From assembly GCA_964565715.1 (NCBI GenBank), contig CAZMGG010000094.1:1-22535 (forward strand): a stretch of DNA of 22,535 nucleotides, in the 5' to 3' direction. This DNA comes from CAZMGG01 sp964565715 (GTDB lineage Bacteria; Planctomycetota; UBA1135; UBA2386). Both the position numbers and the translations under genes were made by a program. The notes below the pieces were generated by a model. The model worked only from the letters and a program-made list of their open reading frames with translations, had not been told where the DNA came from and ran no database searches. Below, one piece after another: positions 7,048 to 14,777 of the stretch (the stretch's first letter is position 1; every line of letters starts with the position of its first letter).

Positions 7048-8207
7048 AGACAGGACTTCAGGATGCGGACGTCGTCGGCGAACGAGTCCGGCCCCAGCGG
7101 CCCGAACGAGAAGCGGATCAGGTCGCCGAGCGGACCGCGGTCGCCGCGCCGGGCCATGTCGCACAGCCGGCCCGGCAGGATGCCGGCCCGGTGGGCGAAC
7201 AGGCGCTCGTTGAACGAGTCGCCGGTGAGTCCCTTGGGCAGGCGCAGCCAGTGGTAGAAGCCGCCGTCGCCGGAGAACAGCTCGAGCCCCATGCCCGAGA
7301 GCGCCTCGCCGTAGCGCTGGCGCTGGCCCGTGTAGAACGACGCGATGGCCTTGCGGGCGTGGGCTACCCGGTCCTGCTGCAACAACTCTGTGACGTAGAG
7401 TTGGCTGGCCCGCGACACGCCGCCCATGCCGAACGAGCTGTAGTTGCGGAAGATCTCGACGTGGCGCTTCGCCGCGATCGCCCAGCCCACTCGCATGCCC
7501 GGCACCTGCAGGCCCTTGGTGGCGGCGCCGAGGACGAACAGGTCGGTGGCGTCGATGTCGTCGATGTACTGCAGCGCGCTGACCGGCTCCGGATCGTGGA
7601 AGAACTCGTAGGCCTCGTCGAGCAGGGCGCCGCGGCCGGGCTGGCTGTAGTGCCGCACCAGGGCCTGCAGGTCCCTGCCGGTCACGGTGACGCCGGTCGG
7701 ATTGCACGGGTTGCTCTTCACCAGCAGCACGCGGCCGTCGGTGGGATGGTCCTGCAGGGTCGGGCGGAAGCGGTTCTGCAGGTTGCTGGGGATCAGCGTG
7801 TGGTCGCGGCCCAGCACCTGCAGCACGTCCCAGTACGGCGTGTACTCGGTCTCCTCGATCGCCACGCGCACGTCCGGCTCGAGGAACGCCAGGATGGCGA
7901 ACAGGGCCGGGCGGCCGCCGGCGAACACCGCCACGTTGTCGGCGGTGATCTTGCTGCCGTAGAAGCGGCGGTAGTAGGCGGCGATCGCCTCCCGCAGCGG
8001 CGGCTGGCCGTCCGCCTTCGGATACATCCGGTCGGTGGCGGTGATGGCGATCCGCTCGGGCAGCGGCGGGCCACCGGGCACCTGGCTGGTGAGCGGGAAG
8101 CCCTGCGCCCACGGGTGGGTGCCGGGCTCGCCCATGTAGGTGTGGGTGGCGTCGGCGAACCGGAACAGGGTCTCGTAGACCCCCATCGGCGGGAAGCGTC
8201 GGAGCAT
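7044..8207 (-). CDS. PLP-dependent aminotransferase, class I/II (fold type I)
   Basis: The 387-residue product has the usual length and motifs of an aspartate-type aminotransferase: FAGGRPALFAIL near 95-106 for the cofactor phosphate, NPCNPTG at 166-172, LLDEAYEFF at 195-203 (D197 contacts the pyridine nitrogen, Y200), and GAATKGLQVPGMRVGW with K231 as the Schiff-base lysine and R239. LIRFSFG near the C-terminus supplies the expected carboxylate-binding Arg. It would move an amino group between an amino acid and a 2-oxo acid; substrate unknown. ATG 8207 shares one base with the kelch stop (TGATG) and the gene's stop overlaps the methyltransferase start. ATG 8186 is an alternative start. Pairing of a cytosolic enzyme with a secreted kelch protein is unusual. 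Confidence 0.88.
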   Translation of the reverse strand: MLRRFPPMGVYETLFRFADATHTYMGEPGTHPWAQGFPLTSQVPGGPPLPERIAITATDRMYPKADGQPPLREAIAAYYRRFYGSKITADNVAVFAGGRPALFAILAFLEPDVRVAIEETEYTPYWDVLQVLGRDHTLIPSNLQNRFRPTLQDHPTDGRVLLVKSNPCNPTGVTVTGRDLQALVRHYSQPGRGALLDEAYEFFHDPEPVSALQYIDDIDATDLFVLGAATKGLQVPGMRVGWAIAAKRHVEIFRNYSSFGMGGVSRASQLYVTELLQQDRVAHARKAIASFYTGQRQRYGEALSGMGLELFSGDGGFYHWLRLPKGLTGDSFNERLFAHRAGILPGRLCDMARRGDRGPLGDLIRFSFGPLGPDSFADDVRILKSCL

Positions 8208-9691
8208 CAGCGGCCGCCGACGGTACCGGTGAGCCCGTTGCTGATCACCAGGTTCCCGGACGGTTCGGCGGCGCTGCCCTGGGCGTGGAACACGAGGCCG
8301 AGCAGGGCGGCATTGTTCGGGAACGGGATCCCGAACGTGGTGGTGCTGGCGGCGGCCACGGCGCCGACGGTAGCGGCGGGATCCACCAGCAGGAAGCAGT
8401 TCAGCGTGAGGCCGAACGGCGTCAGATCCAGCGGCAGCGGGCCGAGCGGCGAACTGGTGGTGCTGAAGCCGATGGCCAGCAGCGCGAACGTCGGCGCCGG
8501 CAGGGCGCCGAGCTGGAGCTGCGCGGTGTCGCCGAGCCAGGGCCGGGTGCCGCCGGCGAGCGTCAGCGGCGTGGCGTTCGGGTCGCTGCCGCGGCAGCCG
8601 GCGCCGAACGCGTTCCAGCTCGCCCGGTTGATCGGGCCGTAACGCCAGGTGTCGCCGAGCGCGCCCTGGCCGAAGGCGCCGTTCAGGTCACCGCCGAACA
8701 TGACGATCTGCTCGCGCAGCGGGTCGTAGGCGAGCTTGCCGTACTGGCGGGCCGAGGGCGAGGTCGTCGGGCTGCGCTGGGCCCAGTTGCTGCCGTCCCA
8801 CTCCCAGGTGTCGGCGAAGCTCTGCGTCGAGGTGCGACCGCCGAACAGCACGACGCGCTGCCGTGCCTCGTCCCAGGCCATGGTGTGGTTGTAACGGGCG
8901 GCCGGGCTCTGCGCCGGCGTGCGGCGCGTCCAGGTGTTGCTGGCGAGGTCCAGCGTCCAGGTCTCGCCGATCGCGACGCTGTTCCAGCGGCCGCCGCCGA
9001 ACACCACGAGCTGGTCGCGCGCGGTGTCGAGGACCATGTCGTGGCCGTCACGCCCGGCCGGCGTGTTGGTGGTGGTGATCTGGGTCCAGTTGGTGCCGTC
9101 CCAGGCCCACAGGTCGTTGTAGCGGAGCTGGCCGGCGAAGTAGTTCCAGCCGCCGAACATCAGCGTGCGGCCCCGGGCCAGGTCGTAGACCATCGCCATG
9201 TGGTCGCGTTCCTGCGGCCAGACGTTGCCCGGCGCCGGCTGGATCTGCTGCCAGTCACCGCTCTGGCCCGGGCCGCCGGCGCCGGGCACCCACTCCCACA
9301 GATCCTGCACGTAGCCGTTGCCGCCGGGGTAGCCCGACCACATCACGAAGCGGTTGCGCAGCAGGTCGAACACGAGGTCCGACTGGATGCGACCCGGCGG
9401 CATCGTGGTGGGATTCTCCTGGGTCCAGGCGTCGGCGAGCGGATCGTAGGTCCAGGTGTCGTTGCGATAGACCTGCGTCGGGTCGATGCCGCCGAACAGC
9501 AGGTAGTTGCCGGTGACGAGGCTGTGGGCGATCTGCGCCTTGGTGCGGGCCGGCGGCGCAGTGGTGGGCGCCAGCTGGGTCCAGGTGACCTGGGCCGTGA
9601 GCGGCGTCGCCAGCAGCAGCAGGCCGAACGCGGCGGACAGGGTGAGGGCGGGACGGAGGGAGCGAGGGTGCGAGGTGGACATGGCGGGCAT
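8207..9691 (-). CDS. Secreted kelch-repeat protein with planctomycete C-terminal domain
   Basis: The 494-residue product has a signal peptide (Arg-rich start, hydrophobic AAFGLLLLATPLTA, probable cleavage before QVTW near 33). Residues about 45-350 contain five or six kelch blades, visible as recurring LLFGG, MFGGW, VVFGGG, VLFGGR and MFGGD followed by D-TW-W elements, forming a beta-propeller. From about 358 comes a separate domain with GAGCRGSD, LPLDLTPFG, IPFPNNAALLG and a final NGLTGTVG, also seen in the 17214-18977 protein. Propellers of this type bind proteins or glycans; no galactose-oxidase copper ligands were identified. It starts 18 nt after the 5'-nucleotidase stop and is start/stop coupled to the aminotransferase. 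ATG 9682 is an alternative start. No Shine-Dalgarno is seen. Confidence 0.88.
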   Translation of the reverse strand: MPAMSTSHPRSLRPALTLSAAFGLLLLATPLTAQVTWTQLAPTTAPPARTKAQIAHSLVTGNYLLFGGIDPTQVYRNDTWTYDPLADAWTQENPTTMPPGRIQSDLVFDLLRNRFVMWSGYPGGNGYVQDLWEWVPGAGGPGQSGDWQQIQPAPGNVWPQERDHMAMVYDLARGRTLMFGGWNYFAGQLRYNDLWAWDGTNWTQITTTNTPAGRDGHDMVLDTARDQLVVFGGGRWNSVAIGETWTLDLASNTWTRRTPAQSPAARYNHTMAWDEARQRVVLFGGRTSTQSFADTWEWDGSNWAQRSPTTSPSARQYGKLAYDPLREQIVMFGGDLNGAFGQGALGDTWRYGPINRASWNAFGAGCRGSDPNATPLTLAGGTRPWLGDTAQLQLGALPAPTFALLAIGFSTTSSPLGPLPLDLTPFGLTLNCFLLVDPAATVGAVAAASTTTFGIPFPNNAALLGLVFHAQGSAAEPSGNLVISNGLTGTVGGR

Positions 9692-9709
9692 GGTAGCCCC
9701 GCGGCGGGT

Positions 9710-11158
9710 CTAGCGCGGCACGCCGGAGCCGTCGTGCGGCAGGTTGCCCCGCGCCGCGCGCAGATAGCCGAACGGTGTGACGTACAGCAGGTTGCTGACC
9801 CGCGACGTGTAGACGTCGGCGTGCCGTTCGATCTGCCGCGCCAGCCGGCTCTTGTCGCCGCCGGCCCGCATCAGCGGCCCCCAGTGCGGGTGACCGATCG
9901 AGGCGCTGCGCGCCACCAGGGGCGCGATGGCCTGATCGAGGGCCTCGCCGGCGGCACGCAGGGCGCGCAGCCGTTCCTGCACCGCGGCCACCGTGGCCGG
10001 CGCGCCGGCCGGCAGCGGCTCGCCGCGTTCCAGCCGCTGCATGGCGAGGCGCAGCCAGGCCTGCTCCTGGTCGAGGGTGTCCTTCTCGGCGATCAGCGCG
10101 GTGATCTTCGCCTGCTCGGCGGCGAAGGCCTGCTCGGCGGCCACCTCGACCTCCAGTTCGCGCAGCACCAGCGCCGTGCGCCAGCGGCGGATCTGGCTGG
10201 AGACGTGCACGTCGGCGTAGACGTGATCGCCGACGTAGAGGAACGCCTCGCCGGGCAGGCCGAAGTGCTGTTCCACCAGCGCGGCGTTGCCGCCCTGCAG
10301 CACGCGATCGGGGCGCAGCGACCCGCCGGCCGGCCGGGTGCCGCCGCGTTGCTCGTCGACCTCGAGGAACGGCGCGCTGCCGTCGAAGAACGCCGGCTTC
10401 CGGGCCTGCACGATGACGAGGTCGAACAAATCGCGCCAGCCGCCCCTGCCGAGCCAGCGGTCGAACGCGTAGCGCATCATCGGCTCGGTGTAGTGCCACT
10501 CGGAGTTGGTGGCGAGGAACAGCTTCTTGCCGGCGTGCCGCAGGTCCAGCAGCGTGCGCGGCAGGTCGGCGTCGAGCACCACGAAGCGATCCGGGTCGGC
10601 GATGATCTCCGCCTTCAGCGCGCCCTCCAGGTGGGCCGCGTCCATGGTCTCCTTCACCAGGGCATAGGCGGCGCCGTAGCCGATCTCCGCCGGCAGCGCG
10701 CCCGCATCGATGCGATCGACGAGCTGCCCGTAGAGCGAGGCCTCCGACAGGCTGAACAGGGTGTTGAGGAACACCCAGCGCGGCTCGCTCAGGTCCACCC
10801 AGACCTGGCTGTAGGCGCGCCGCTGCTCGTCGTGCTCCAGCAGGCGCGTGCCATGGCTGGCGCGGGTCACCCAGCCGAACCGGTTGGCCTTCACCAGGTT
10901 GCCCAGGGCGAGATCAAGCACCAGGCCGCGGGTGAACTGGTCGGGATCGAACGTCATCGGCCCCGGCGACAGGCCCTTCTTGCGCAGGCCCTGCACCACG
11001 TGCTCGAAGGCGCGGGCCTCCCAGGTACGGACGTCGTAGTGGACCAGCGTGTAGTCCATGTCGAAGCCGATCGCCTGCACCGACCGCATGTTGAGGGTGC
11101 GGTTGCAGAACACGCGGCGCTCGGGAGGCGGCGGGAAGCCGCCGGCGGGCGAGGTCAT
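9710..11158 (-). CDS. HAD superfamily 5'-nucleotidase (HAD-IG / cN-II-like)
   Basis: The 482-residue product fits the HAD 5'-nucleotidase family that includes eukaryotic cytosolic purine nucleotidase and NT5DC proteins. Motif I is GFDMDYTL (nucleophile D33, acid/base D35). Motif II is FLATNSEWHY (T217), motif III lysine lies in QARKPAFF (K254), and motif IV is YVGDHVYADV (D311, D316). Length and the characteristic DMDYTL and YVGDH-Y-D patterns match this group rather than small phosphatases. It should dephosphorylate nucleoside monophosphates or a related phosphoester in the cytoplasm. A charged helical segment (about 334-430) looks like the coiled C-terminal region. A TACAAA hexamer lies 8 nt before ATG 11158 and no Shine-Dalgarno is present. 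The kelch gene follows after 18 nt. Confidence 0.85.
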   Translation of the reverse strand: MTSPAGGFPPPPERRVFCNRTLNMRSVQAIGFDMDYTLVHYDVRTWEARAFEHVVQGLRKKGLSPGPMTFDPDQFTRGLVLDLALGNLVKANRFGWVTRASHGTRLLEHDEQRRAYSQVWVDLSEPRWVFLNTLFSLSEASLYGQLVDRIDAGALPAEIGYGAAYALVKETMDAAHLEGALKAEIIADPDRFVVLDADLPRTLLDLRHAGKKLFLATNSEWHYTEPMMRYAFDRWLGRGGWRDLFDLVIVQARKPAFFDGSAPFLEVDEQRGGTRPAGGSLRPDRVLQGGNAALVEQHFGLPGEAFLYVGDHVYADVHVSSQIRRWRTALVLRELEVEVAAEQAFAAEQAKITALIAEKDTLDQEQAWLRLAMQRLERGEPLPAGAPATVAAVQERLRALRAAGEALDQAIAPLVARSASIGHPHWGPLMRAGGDKSRLARQIERHADVYTSRVSNLLYVTPFGYLRAARGNLPHDGSGVPR

Positions 11159-11166
11159 GGCGCGCG

Positions 11167-11172
11167 TTTGTA
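11167..11172 (-). promoter_or_regulatory. Putative -10 hexamer before the HAD 5'-nucleotidase gene
   Basis: TACAAA on the minus strand lies 8 nt before ATG 11158 in the 45-nt gap after the HEAT-like gene. It matches the -10 consensus at 4/6 positions but lacks the final T. It would give a nearly leaderless mRNA. No clear -35 box. Confidence 0.28.
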
Positions 11173-11203
11173 GCCGAACGCCGGCCGCGACGCAGTCGGT
11201 TCG

Positions 11204-12628
11204 TCAGTTGCCGGTGACGGCGAGCGCGGCCAGGGCCCGCTGCGCGCGCTCGGCCAGCGGGTGGTCCGGCGCGGCGATGCGGAGGATGGCCCGCGCCGTC
11301 GCCTCGCGCAGATCGTCGTCGTGCGTGCCGTGCGCAGGGTCGGGATCGGCGGCGAAGGCCAGCGTGTCGGCCAGTTCCGGCAGCAGCGCCGCCGCCGCCG
11401 GGCCGCGTTCGCCGATCACCACCAGGGCCCGGCGACGCACCAGCGGATCGTCGTCGGCGAGCAGGCGCTCGAGTTCGGCCAGGGTGCAGCGCGGGTCGAC
11501 CTGCAGGGCGGCGTTGCACTCGGCGGCCGCCGCCAGGATCGCCTCGATGTCGGCGGGCGTGCGCGGCGCACCGAGGTGCCGGCCGAGGACGGTGATGCGC
11601 TCGGCGCCGACCAGGGTGTCGATGATCGGCGTGACGTCGCGGCACCACGGCGCGGTGACCGCCAGCGTGCGCAGGATCGCGGGCGCGTCGGCGACCGGCG
11701 CGCGCAGCAGCAGGTCGAGCAGGGCCGGCGTCGCGTCGGCGGCGCGCGGCCCGATCTCGCGCAACACCGCCAGCAGGGCCGCCAGGTGCTCGCCGTCGCG
11801 GCAGCCGGCGAGGGCATGGGTCAGCGAGGGAACGGCGGCCTGCTGCAGGGCCTGCAGGCACTGTCGGGCGGCATCGCGTCGTCCGGGCAGGGCCAGTTCG
11901 GCGATCAGTTCGGCGGCCCGGGCCGCGGCGCGGGCCGGGACCGGCGCGGGCGCCGGCGGCGGCGCCGCCACGCCGTCGAGGAAGGCACGGGCCTGGCTCG
12001 CCGCGGTGCCGGTGGTGGTGATGGCGAGGATGGCCTCGGCGGCGCGCCGGCGCAGGGGCACCGTGGCGGTCCCGGGCAGCAGGCGCGGATCGGGCCGATG
12101 CAGGATGGTCTGCAGGATCGGCAGCGCATCGGGATGGCCGCGGCGGCCCAGCCGTTCGACGGCCAGTTCGACTCGGTGCGCGGCGCAGCCGCCGGCTGTG
12201 GTGATCAGATCGGCCAGGTCGAGGTCGGCGGGCAGCGCCAGCCGGGCGCGCAGGCGGGCGAACGCCGGCAGGAAGTCCGGCAGACGCAGCAGGTCGGTGT
12301 GGCCGGGGCGCAGCGACCGGGCGATGGCGAGGTCCAGGACCGACGCGGCGTCGAGGTCGACGCCGGCGGAACGCCAGGGGCCGAGTTCGGCCAGCGTCAG
12401 GACGAAGTCCACCGGCAGGTCGCACGGGCCCTCGCGCATGGCGGCGAACACCTGGGCGACGCAGGGCCCGGCGGCCGGGCCCGCCTGGCGCAGGGCAGCG
12501 AGGACTGCGCGCACCGTGTTCGGGTCGGAACTGTGCAGGTCCTCTGTTGCGGGTGTGGTCTGCTGGCCGAGGGCGGACGCGGTGACGAGACCGAGCAGGA
12601 GGAAGGCGACGGGGGCGGTGGGGGACAT
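11204..12628 (-). CDS. Secreted HEAT-repeat-like protein
   Basis: The 474-residue product begins with a signal peptide (MSPTAPVAFLLLGLVTASALG, probable cleavage before QQ). The mature part is almost entirely short Ala/Leu-rich helices in pairs, with repeated elements such as VRAVLAALRQAGPAA, HLAALLAVLREIGPRAADA and LVRRRALVVIGERGPAAAA, the usual look of HEAT or PBS-lyase-like repeats. No catalytic motif was found. Such solenoids bind proteins, so a periplasmic scaffold is a reasonable guess. An upstream in-frame ATG at 12724 would add 32 residues ahead of the signal peptide, so ATG 12628 is preferred; AGGGGAG lies directly against it, too close for a normal Shine-Dalgarno. It follows the secretin-like gene after a 114-nt gap that contains the most AT-rich stretch nearby, possibly a promoter. 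Confidence 0.7.
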   Translation of the reverse strand: MSPTAPVAFLLLGLVTASALGQQTTPATEDLHSSDPNTVRAVLAALRQAGPAAGPCVAQVFAAMREGPCDLPVDFVLTLAELGPWRSAGVDLDAASVLDLAIARSLRPGHTDLLRLPDFLPAFARLRARLALPADLDLADLITTAGGCAAHRVELAVERLGRRGHPDALPILQTILHRPDPRLLPGTATVPLRRRAAEAILAITTTGTAASQARAFLDGVAAPPPAPAPVPARAAARAAELIAELALPGRRDAARQCLQALQQAAVPSLTHALAGCRDGEHLAALLAVLREIGPRAADATPALLDLLLRAPVADAPAILRTLAVTAPWCRDVTPIIDTLVGAERITVLGRHLGAPRTPADIEAILAAAAECNAALQVDPRCTLAELERLLADDDPLVRRRALVVIGERGPAAAALLPELADTLAFAADPDPAHGTHDDDLREATARAILRIAAPDHPLAERAQRALAALAVTGN

Positions 12629-12742
12629 CTCCCCTGGAAGGACCGGCTTGGTCCGCAGCGCACGGGGCCGGGTCCGGAAGTTGGAAGATGATCGTAACGA
12701 CTTGCAAAACATGGTGTTACGCATGCCTCGCCGGCCCCGGAC

Positions 12743-13681
12743 TCACTTCTTGGCGAAGGACACCGTCACCGTCAGCAGGTGGCGCTGCCCGGCCATCACC
12801 GGCATCGCGAACACCGCCGTGGTGCCGCTGCGCACGGTGGCGGCGGCGTCCAGGCGCGTCGTCAGCACCGTTGGCAGCTGGATGGAGATCGGCTTGCCGA
12901 TGCCCAGGGTCGTCTCGAACGTGGGGATCGGCTTCTGCAGGTCGGCGATCTGCGCCTCGAGCGCGATGCCCGCGGTGTCGTCGGTCAGCAGCGTGGCGGC
13001 GGTGCGCAGCCGCAGACCGTCGTGGACGATGGCGACCACCGGATCGGCGATCAACTCGTCGCGCACCTTCTCGACCTTGAAGTCGCGGATGTAGGAGGTC
13101 TGGTTCTCGACCGACATGGACGCCTCGGTGAGCGGACGCACGGTCAGCTTCGGCGCGGCGATCTGGGTGACCTTGGCCAGCTTCTGCAGGCCCTGGAGGA
13201 ACGCGGCGGTGCCCTCGCCGGGCTCCAGCAGCGCGCGGCCCTGTTCGCCCAGCGCGGGCGCCACGTCGAGCTGGTAGGTCGCCTCGGGCATCGCCCAGAA
13301 GCGGCATTCCATCGCCACGAGCTGCTCCTGGCCGGCGTGGGCGGTGGCGAGGAAGCGTTCGAGCCAGGCGTGCTGTTCGGGCCGGCCGAGCAGCGTGAGC
13401 CAGCGCTCGCCGATCGGCTGCACCTCCTCGTTCGGCAGCAGCGGCGGCTGCACGAACGAACGCACGAGCTGGGCGATCACCATCGGCGGGGTGCTGGGTG
13501 GCCGTCCGGCCAAGTCGTCGTGGTCGGTGCGGAGCCGGAGGTCCGGGCCGGGTGCCGTGGTGCCGGCGAGGTCGCCGAGGTGATAGGTCTTCACGACGCG
13601 CGGGTCGGCGACGCCGGGCGCCTGGGCGTGGGCCGGGATGGCGGCCGACAGGAAGAGACAGCAGATCAGGGCTCGGGACAC
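12743..13681 (-). CDS. Periplasmic protein with secretin-like C-terminal beta domain
   Basis: The 312-residue product has a signal peptide with cleavage after AHA (residue 19). VVKTYHLGDL just after it resembles the opening of planctomycete GspD-like proteins. Residues about 172-310 follow the secretin/PilQ C-terminal pattern: IAAPKLTVRP, VENQTSYI, a VHDGLRLRTAATLL strand, LEAQIADLQ and a late TVRSGTTAVF, which in secretins build the outer-membrane gate. The N0/N1 domains and full length (500-900 residues) are missing, so it is probably a secretin-derived periplasmic protein rather than a complete pore. GTG 13681 has a strong Shine-Dalgarno (GAGGAG at 13690-13695, 8 nt away) and the gene overlaps the anti-sigma-like gene by 16 nt. 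Secretin kinship is judged by eye; moderate certainty. Confidence 0.6.
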   Translation of the reverse strand: MSRALICCLFLSAAIPAHAQAPGVADPRVVKTYHLGDLAGTTAPGPDLRLRTDHDDLAGRPPSTPPMVIAQLVRSFVQPPLLPNEEVQPIGERWLTLLGRPEQHAWLERFLATAHAGQEQLVAMECRFWAMPEATYQLDVAPALGEQGRALLEPGEGTAAFLQGLQKLAKVTQIAAPKLTVRPLTEASMSVENQTSYIRDFKVEKVRDELIADPVVAIVHDGLRLRTAATLLTDDTAGIALEAQIADLQKPIPTFETTLGIGKPISIQLPTVLTTRLDAAATVRSGTTAVFAMPVMAGQRHLLTVTVSFAKK

Positions 13682-14175
13682 GGCTGGATCTCCTCGCGGA
13701 TGGTGTGGGCGATGCAGAGGGGGAGGTCGGGTGCGGGCGGTGCCACCTCGGAGCAGGTGACCGTGCGCACGTGCGATCGGTGGCCGGCCACGGTCTCGAT
13801 CCGCACCTGGCGCGTGCCGCCGCCGCGCGGGCCCTCGATCAGGTCGGGGCCGGCGGCCAGGGTGGACGTGCGCAGGTAGACGATGGCGCCGGTGGGTGCG
13901 AAGTCGGGCCGCGGCAGCGGGCCTGCGTCGCCCGCCGGCAGCGCCAGCCAGGCGGCGAGCGGCAGCGCGGCCGCCAGCAGCCAGGGCCAGCGACGATGCG
14001 GGCGCGAGGCGCGGGGCGTGGTGCGCAGCGCGCGCACCGCGGCGGTGGCGGCGGCGAAGTCCTCGAGCAGCTCCGGCTGCTGGTCGAGGAACGTCAGCAC
14101 GGCCGGATCCAGCAGCGGATCGACGCGGCGGTCGAAGGCGTCCTGCAGCAGCGCGGCGAGGCGAGGGTCGGTCAT
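13666..14175 (-). CDS. Anti-sigma-like single-span membrane protein
   Basis: The 169-residue product has a short cytoplasmic helical region (about 1-60, including LLQDAFDRRVDPLLDPAVLTF), one membrane segment at about 62-80 (RRWPWLLAAALPLAAWLALP) and an extracytoplasmic tail with Cys at 141, 154 and 166. Size, topology and position directly after an ECF sigma gene fit an anti-sigma factor that holds the sigma factor at the membrane. The classical zinc motif H-x3-C-x2-C of ZAS anti-sigma factors is absent. ATG 14175 overlaps the sigma stop as ATGA and has an excellent Shine-Dalgarno, AGGGAGG, at 14182-14188. The next gene starts inside its last codons. The extracytoplasmic Cys residues could sense redox state, which would suit the peroxidase upstream, but that is inference. 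Confidence 0.68.
   Translation of the reverse strand: MTDPRLAALLQDAFDRRVDPLLDPAVLTFLDQQPELLEDFAAATAAVRALRTTPRASRPHRRWPWLLAAALPLAAWLALPAGDAGPLPRPDFAPTGAIVYLRTSTLAAGPDLIEGPRGGGTRQVRIETVAGHRSHVRTVTCSEVAPPAPDLPLCIAHTIREEIQPCPEP
13690..13695 (-). promoter_or_regulatory. Shine-Dalgarno deciding the GTG start of the secretin-like gene
   Basis: GAGGAG on the minus strand lies 8 nt before GTG 13681, inside the end of the anti-sigma-like gene. It supports the GTG start and independent ribosome binding. Confidence 0.6.
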
Positions 14176-14777
14176 GACGCGCCTCCCTGCTGCGCCTGCC
14201 AGAGCCGGGCCCGGGCGCGGTGCAGGTGCGACTTGACGGTGCCGGCCGGCAGGGCCAGGGCTTCGGCGATGGCGGCGATCGGCTGGCCCTCGCGATGGAA
14301 GCGCAGCAGCACGTCGCGTTCGACCGGCGTGAGCAAGGCGAGCAGGGCGCGCAGGTCGTCGCGGGCGGCGGCGTGCGCGACCGGCGGCGGTGCGCCGTCG
14401 ACGGCCTCGTCGGCCGCGGCGGCGGGCGAAGTGGGCGCGCGGCGGGCGCGCTGCCGTTCGTCGAGGAAGGCGCGGAAGGCGATGCGCAGGAGCCAGGCGT
14501 CGAAGGCGCCGCGGGCCGGGTCGAAGGTCGCGCGCGAGCGCCAGGCCCGGGTCAGGGTCTCCTGGGCGAGGTCCTCGGTGCCGGCGGGGGCCTGGCCGAG
14601 GTTCTTCAGGAAGGCGCGCAGGCGCGGTTGCATGGCGGTGAGCTGCTGGCCGAAGGCGATGTCCGCCGGCCGGTCGGCGACCGGCGCGTCCTGGGGAGCC
14701 TTCCTGGCCATGGGTGCAGGGGGCATACCGGCGTGGTGTGCCGGAGGTTGCAGCGGCCGCGTGGGCGCCGGGGTCAC
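14172..14777 (-). CDS. ECF-type RNA polymerase sigma factor
   Basis: The product (201 residues from GTG 14777) is a sigma-70-family extracytoplasmic-function factor. Region 2 spans about 46-112, with LAQETLTRAWR (70-80, the usual D-x-x-Q-E-x-F/L-x-R-A-W motif) and FDAWLLRIAFRAFLDERQR (92-110). Region 4 spans about 140-193 with LTPVERDVLLRFHREGQPIA and a helix-turn-helix ending LPAGTVKSHLHRARARL. The linker is Ala/Pro-rich. The GTG start overlaps the peroxidase stop as GTGA; later ATGs at 14726 and 14711 would remove a Pro-rich, probably disordered leader and are real alternatives. The next gene is the anti-sigma-like protein, overlapping as ATGA. It probably directs transcription of its own operon in response to an envelope signal. 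Confidence 0.88.
   Translation of the reverse strand: MTPAPTRPLQPPAHHAGMPPAPMARKAPQDAPVADRPADIAFGQQLTAMQPRLRAFLKNLGQAPAGTEDLAQETLTRAWRSRATFDPARGAFDAWLLRIAFRAFLDERQRARRAPTSPAAAADEAVDGAPPPVAHAAARDDLRALLALLTPVERDVLLRFHREGQPIAAIAEALALPAGTVKSHLHRARARLWQAQQGGAS
14182..14188 (-). promoter_or_regulatory. Strong Shine-Dalgarno of the anti-sigma-like gene
   Basis: AGGGAGG on the minus strand lies 6 nt before ATG 14175, within the last codons of the sigma gene. It is among the best Shine-Dalgarno matches in the window. Confidence 0.65.

Noticed and set aside
8285..11173. Very long plus-strand open frame (962 codons) opposite the kelch and 5'-nucleotidase genes
   Set aside because: Composition is Arg/Ala/Gly/His/Gln-rich with no recognisable domain, and it is antisense to two clear protein families. 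Long antisense open frames are expected at this GC content.
12629..12742. Promoter in the 114-nt gap before the HEAT-like gene
   Set aside because: An AT-richer stretch with TTGCAA and TACGAT-like hexamers exists (about 12685-12720), but their spacing is wrong, so no site is called.
13666..14175. Zinc-binding anti-sigma (ZAS) domain
   Set aside because: No H-x3-C-x2-C motif is present; the three Cys are all beyond the membrane segment.
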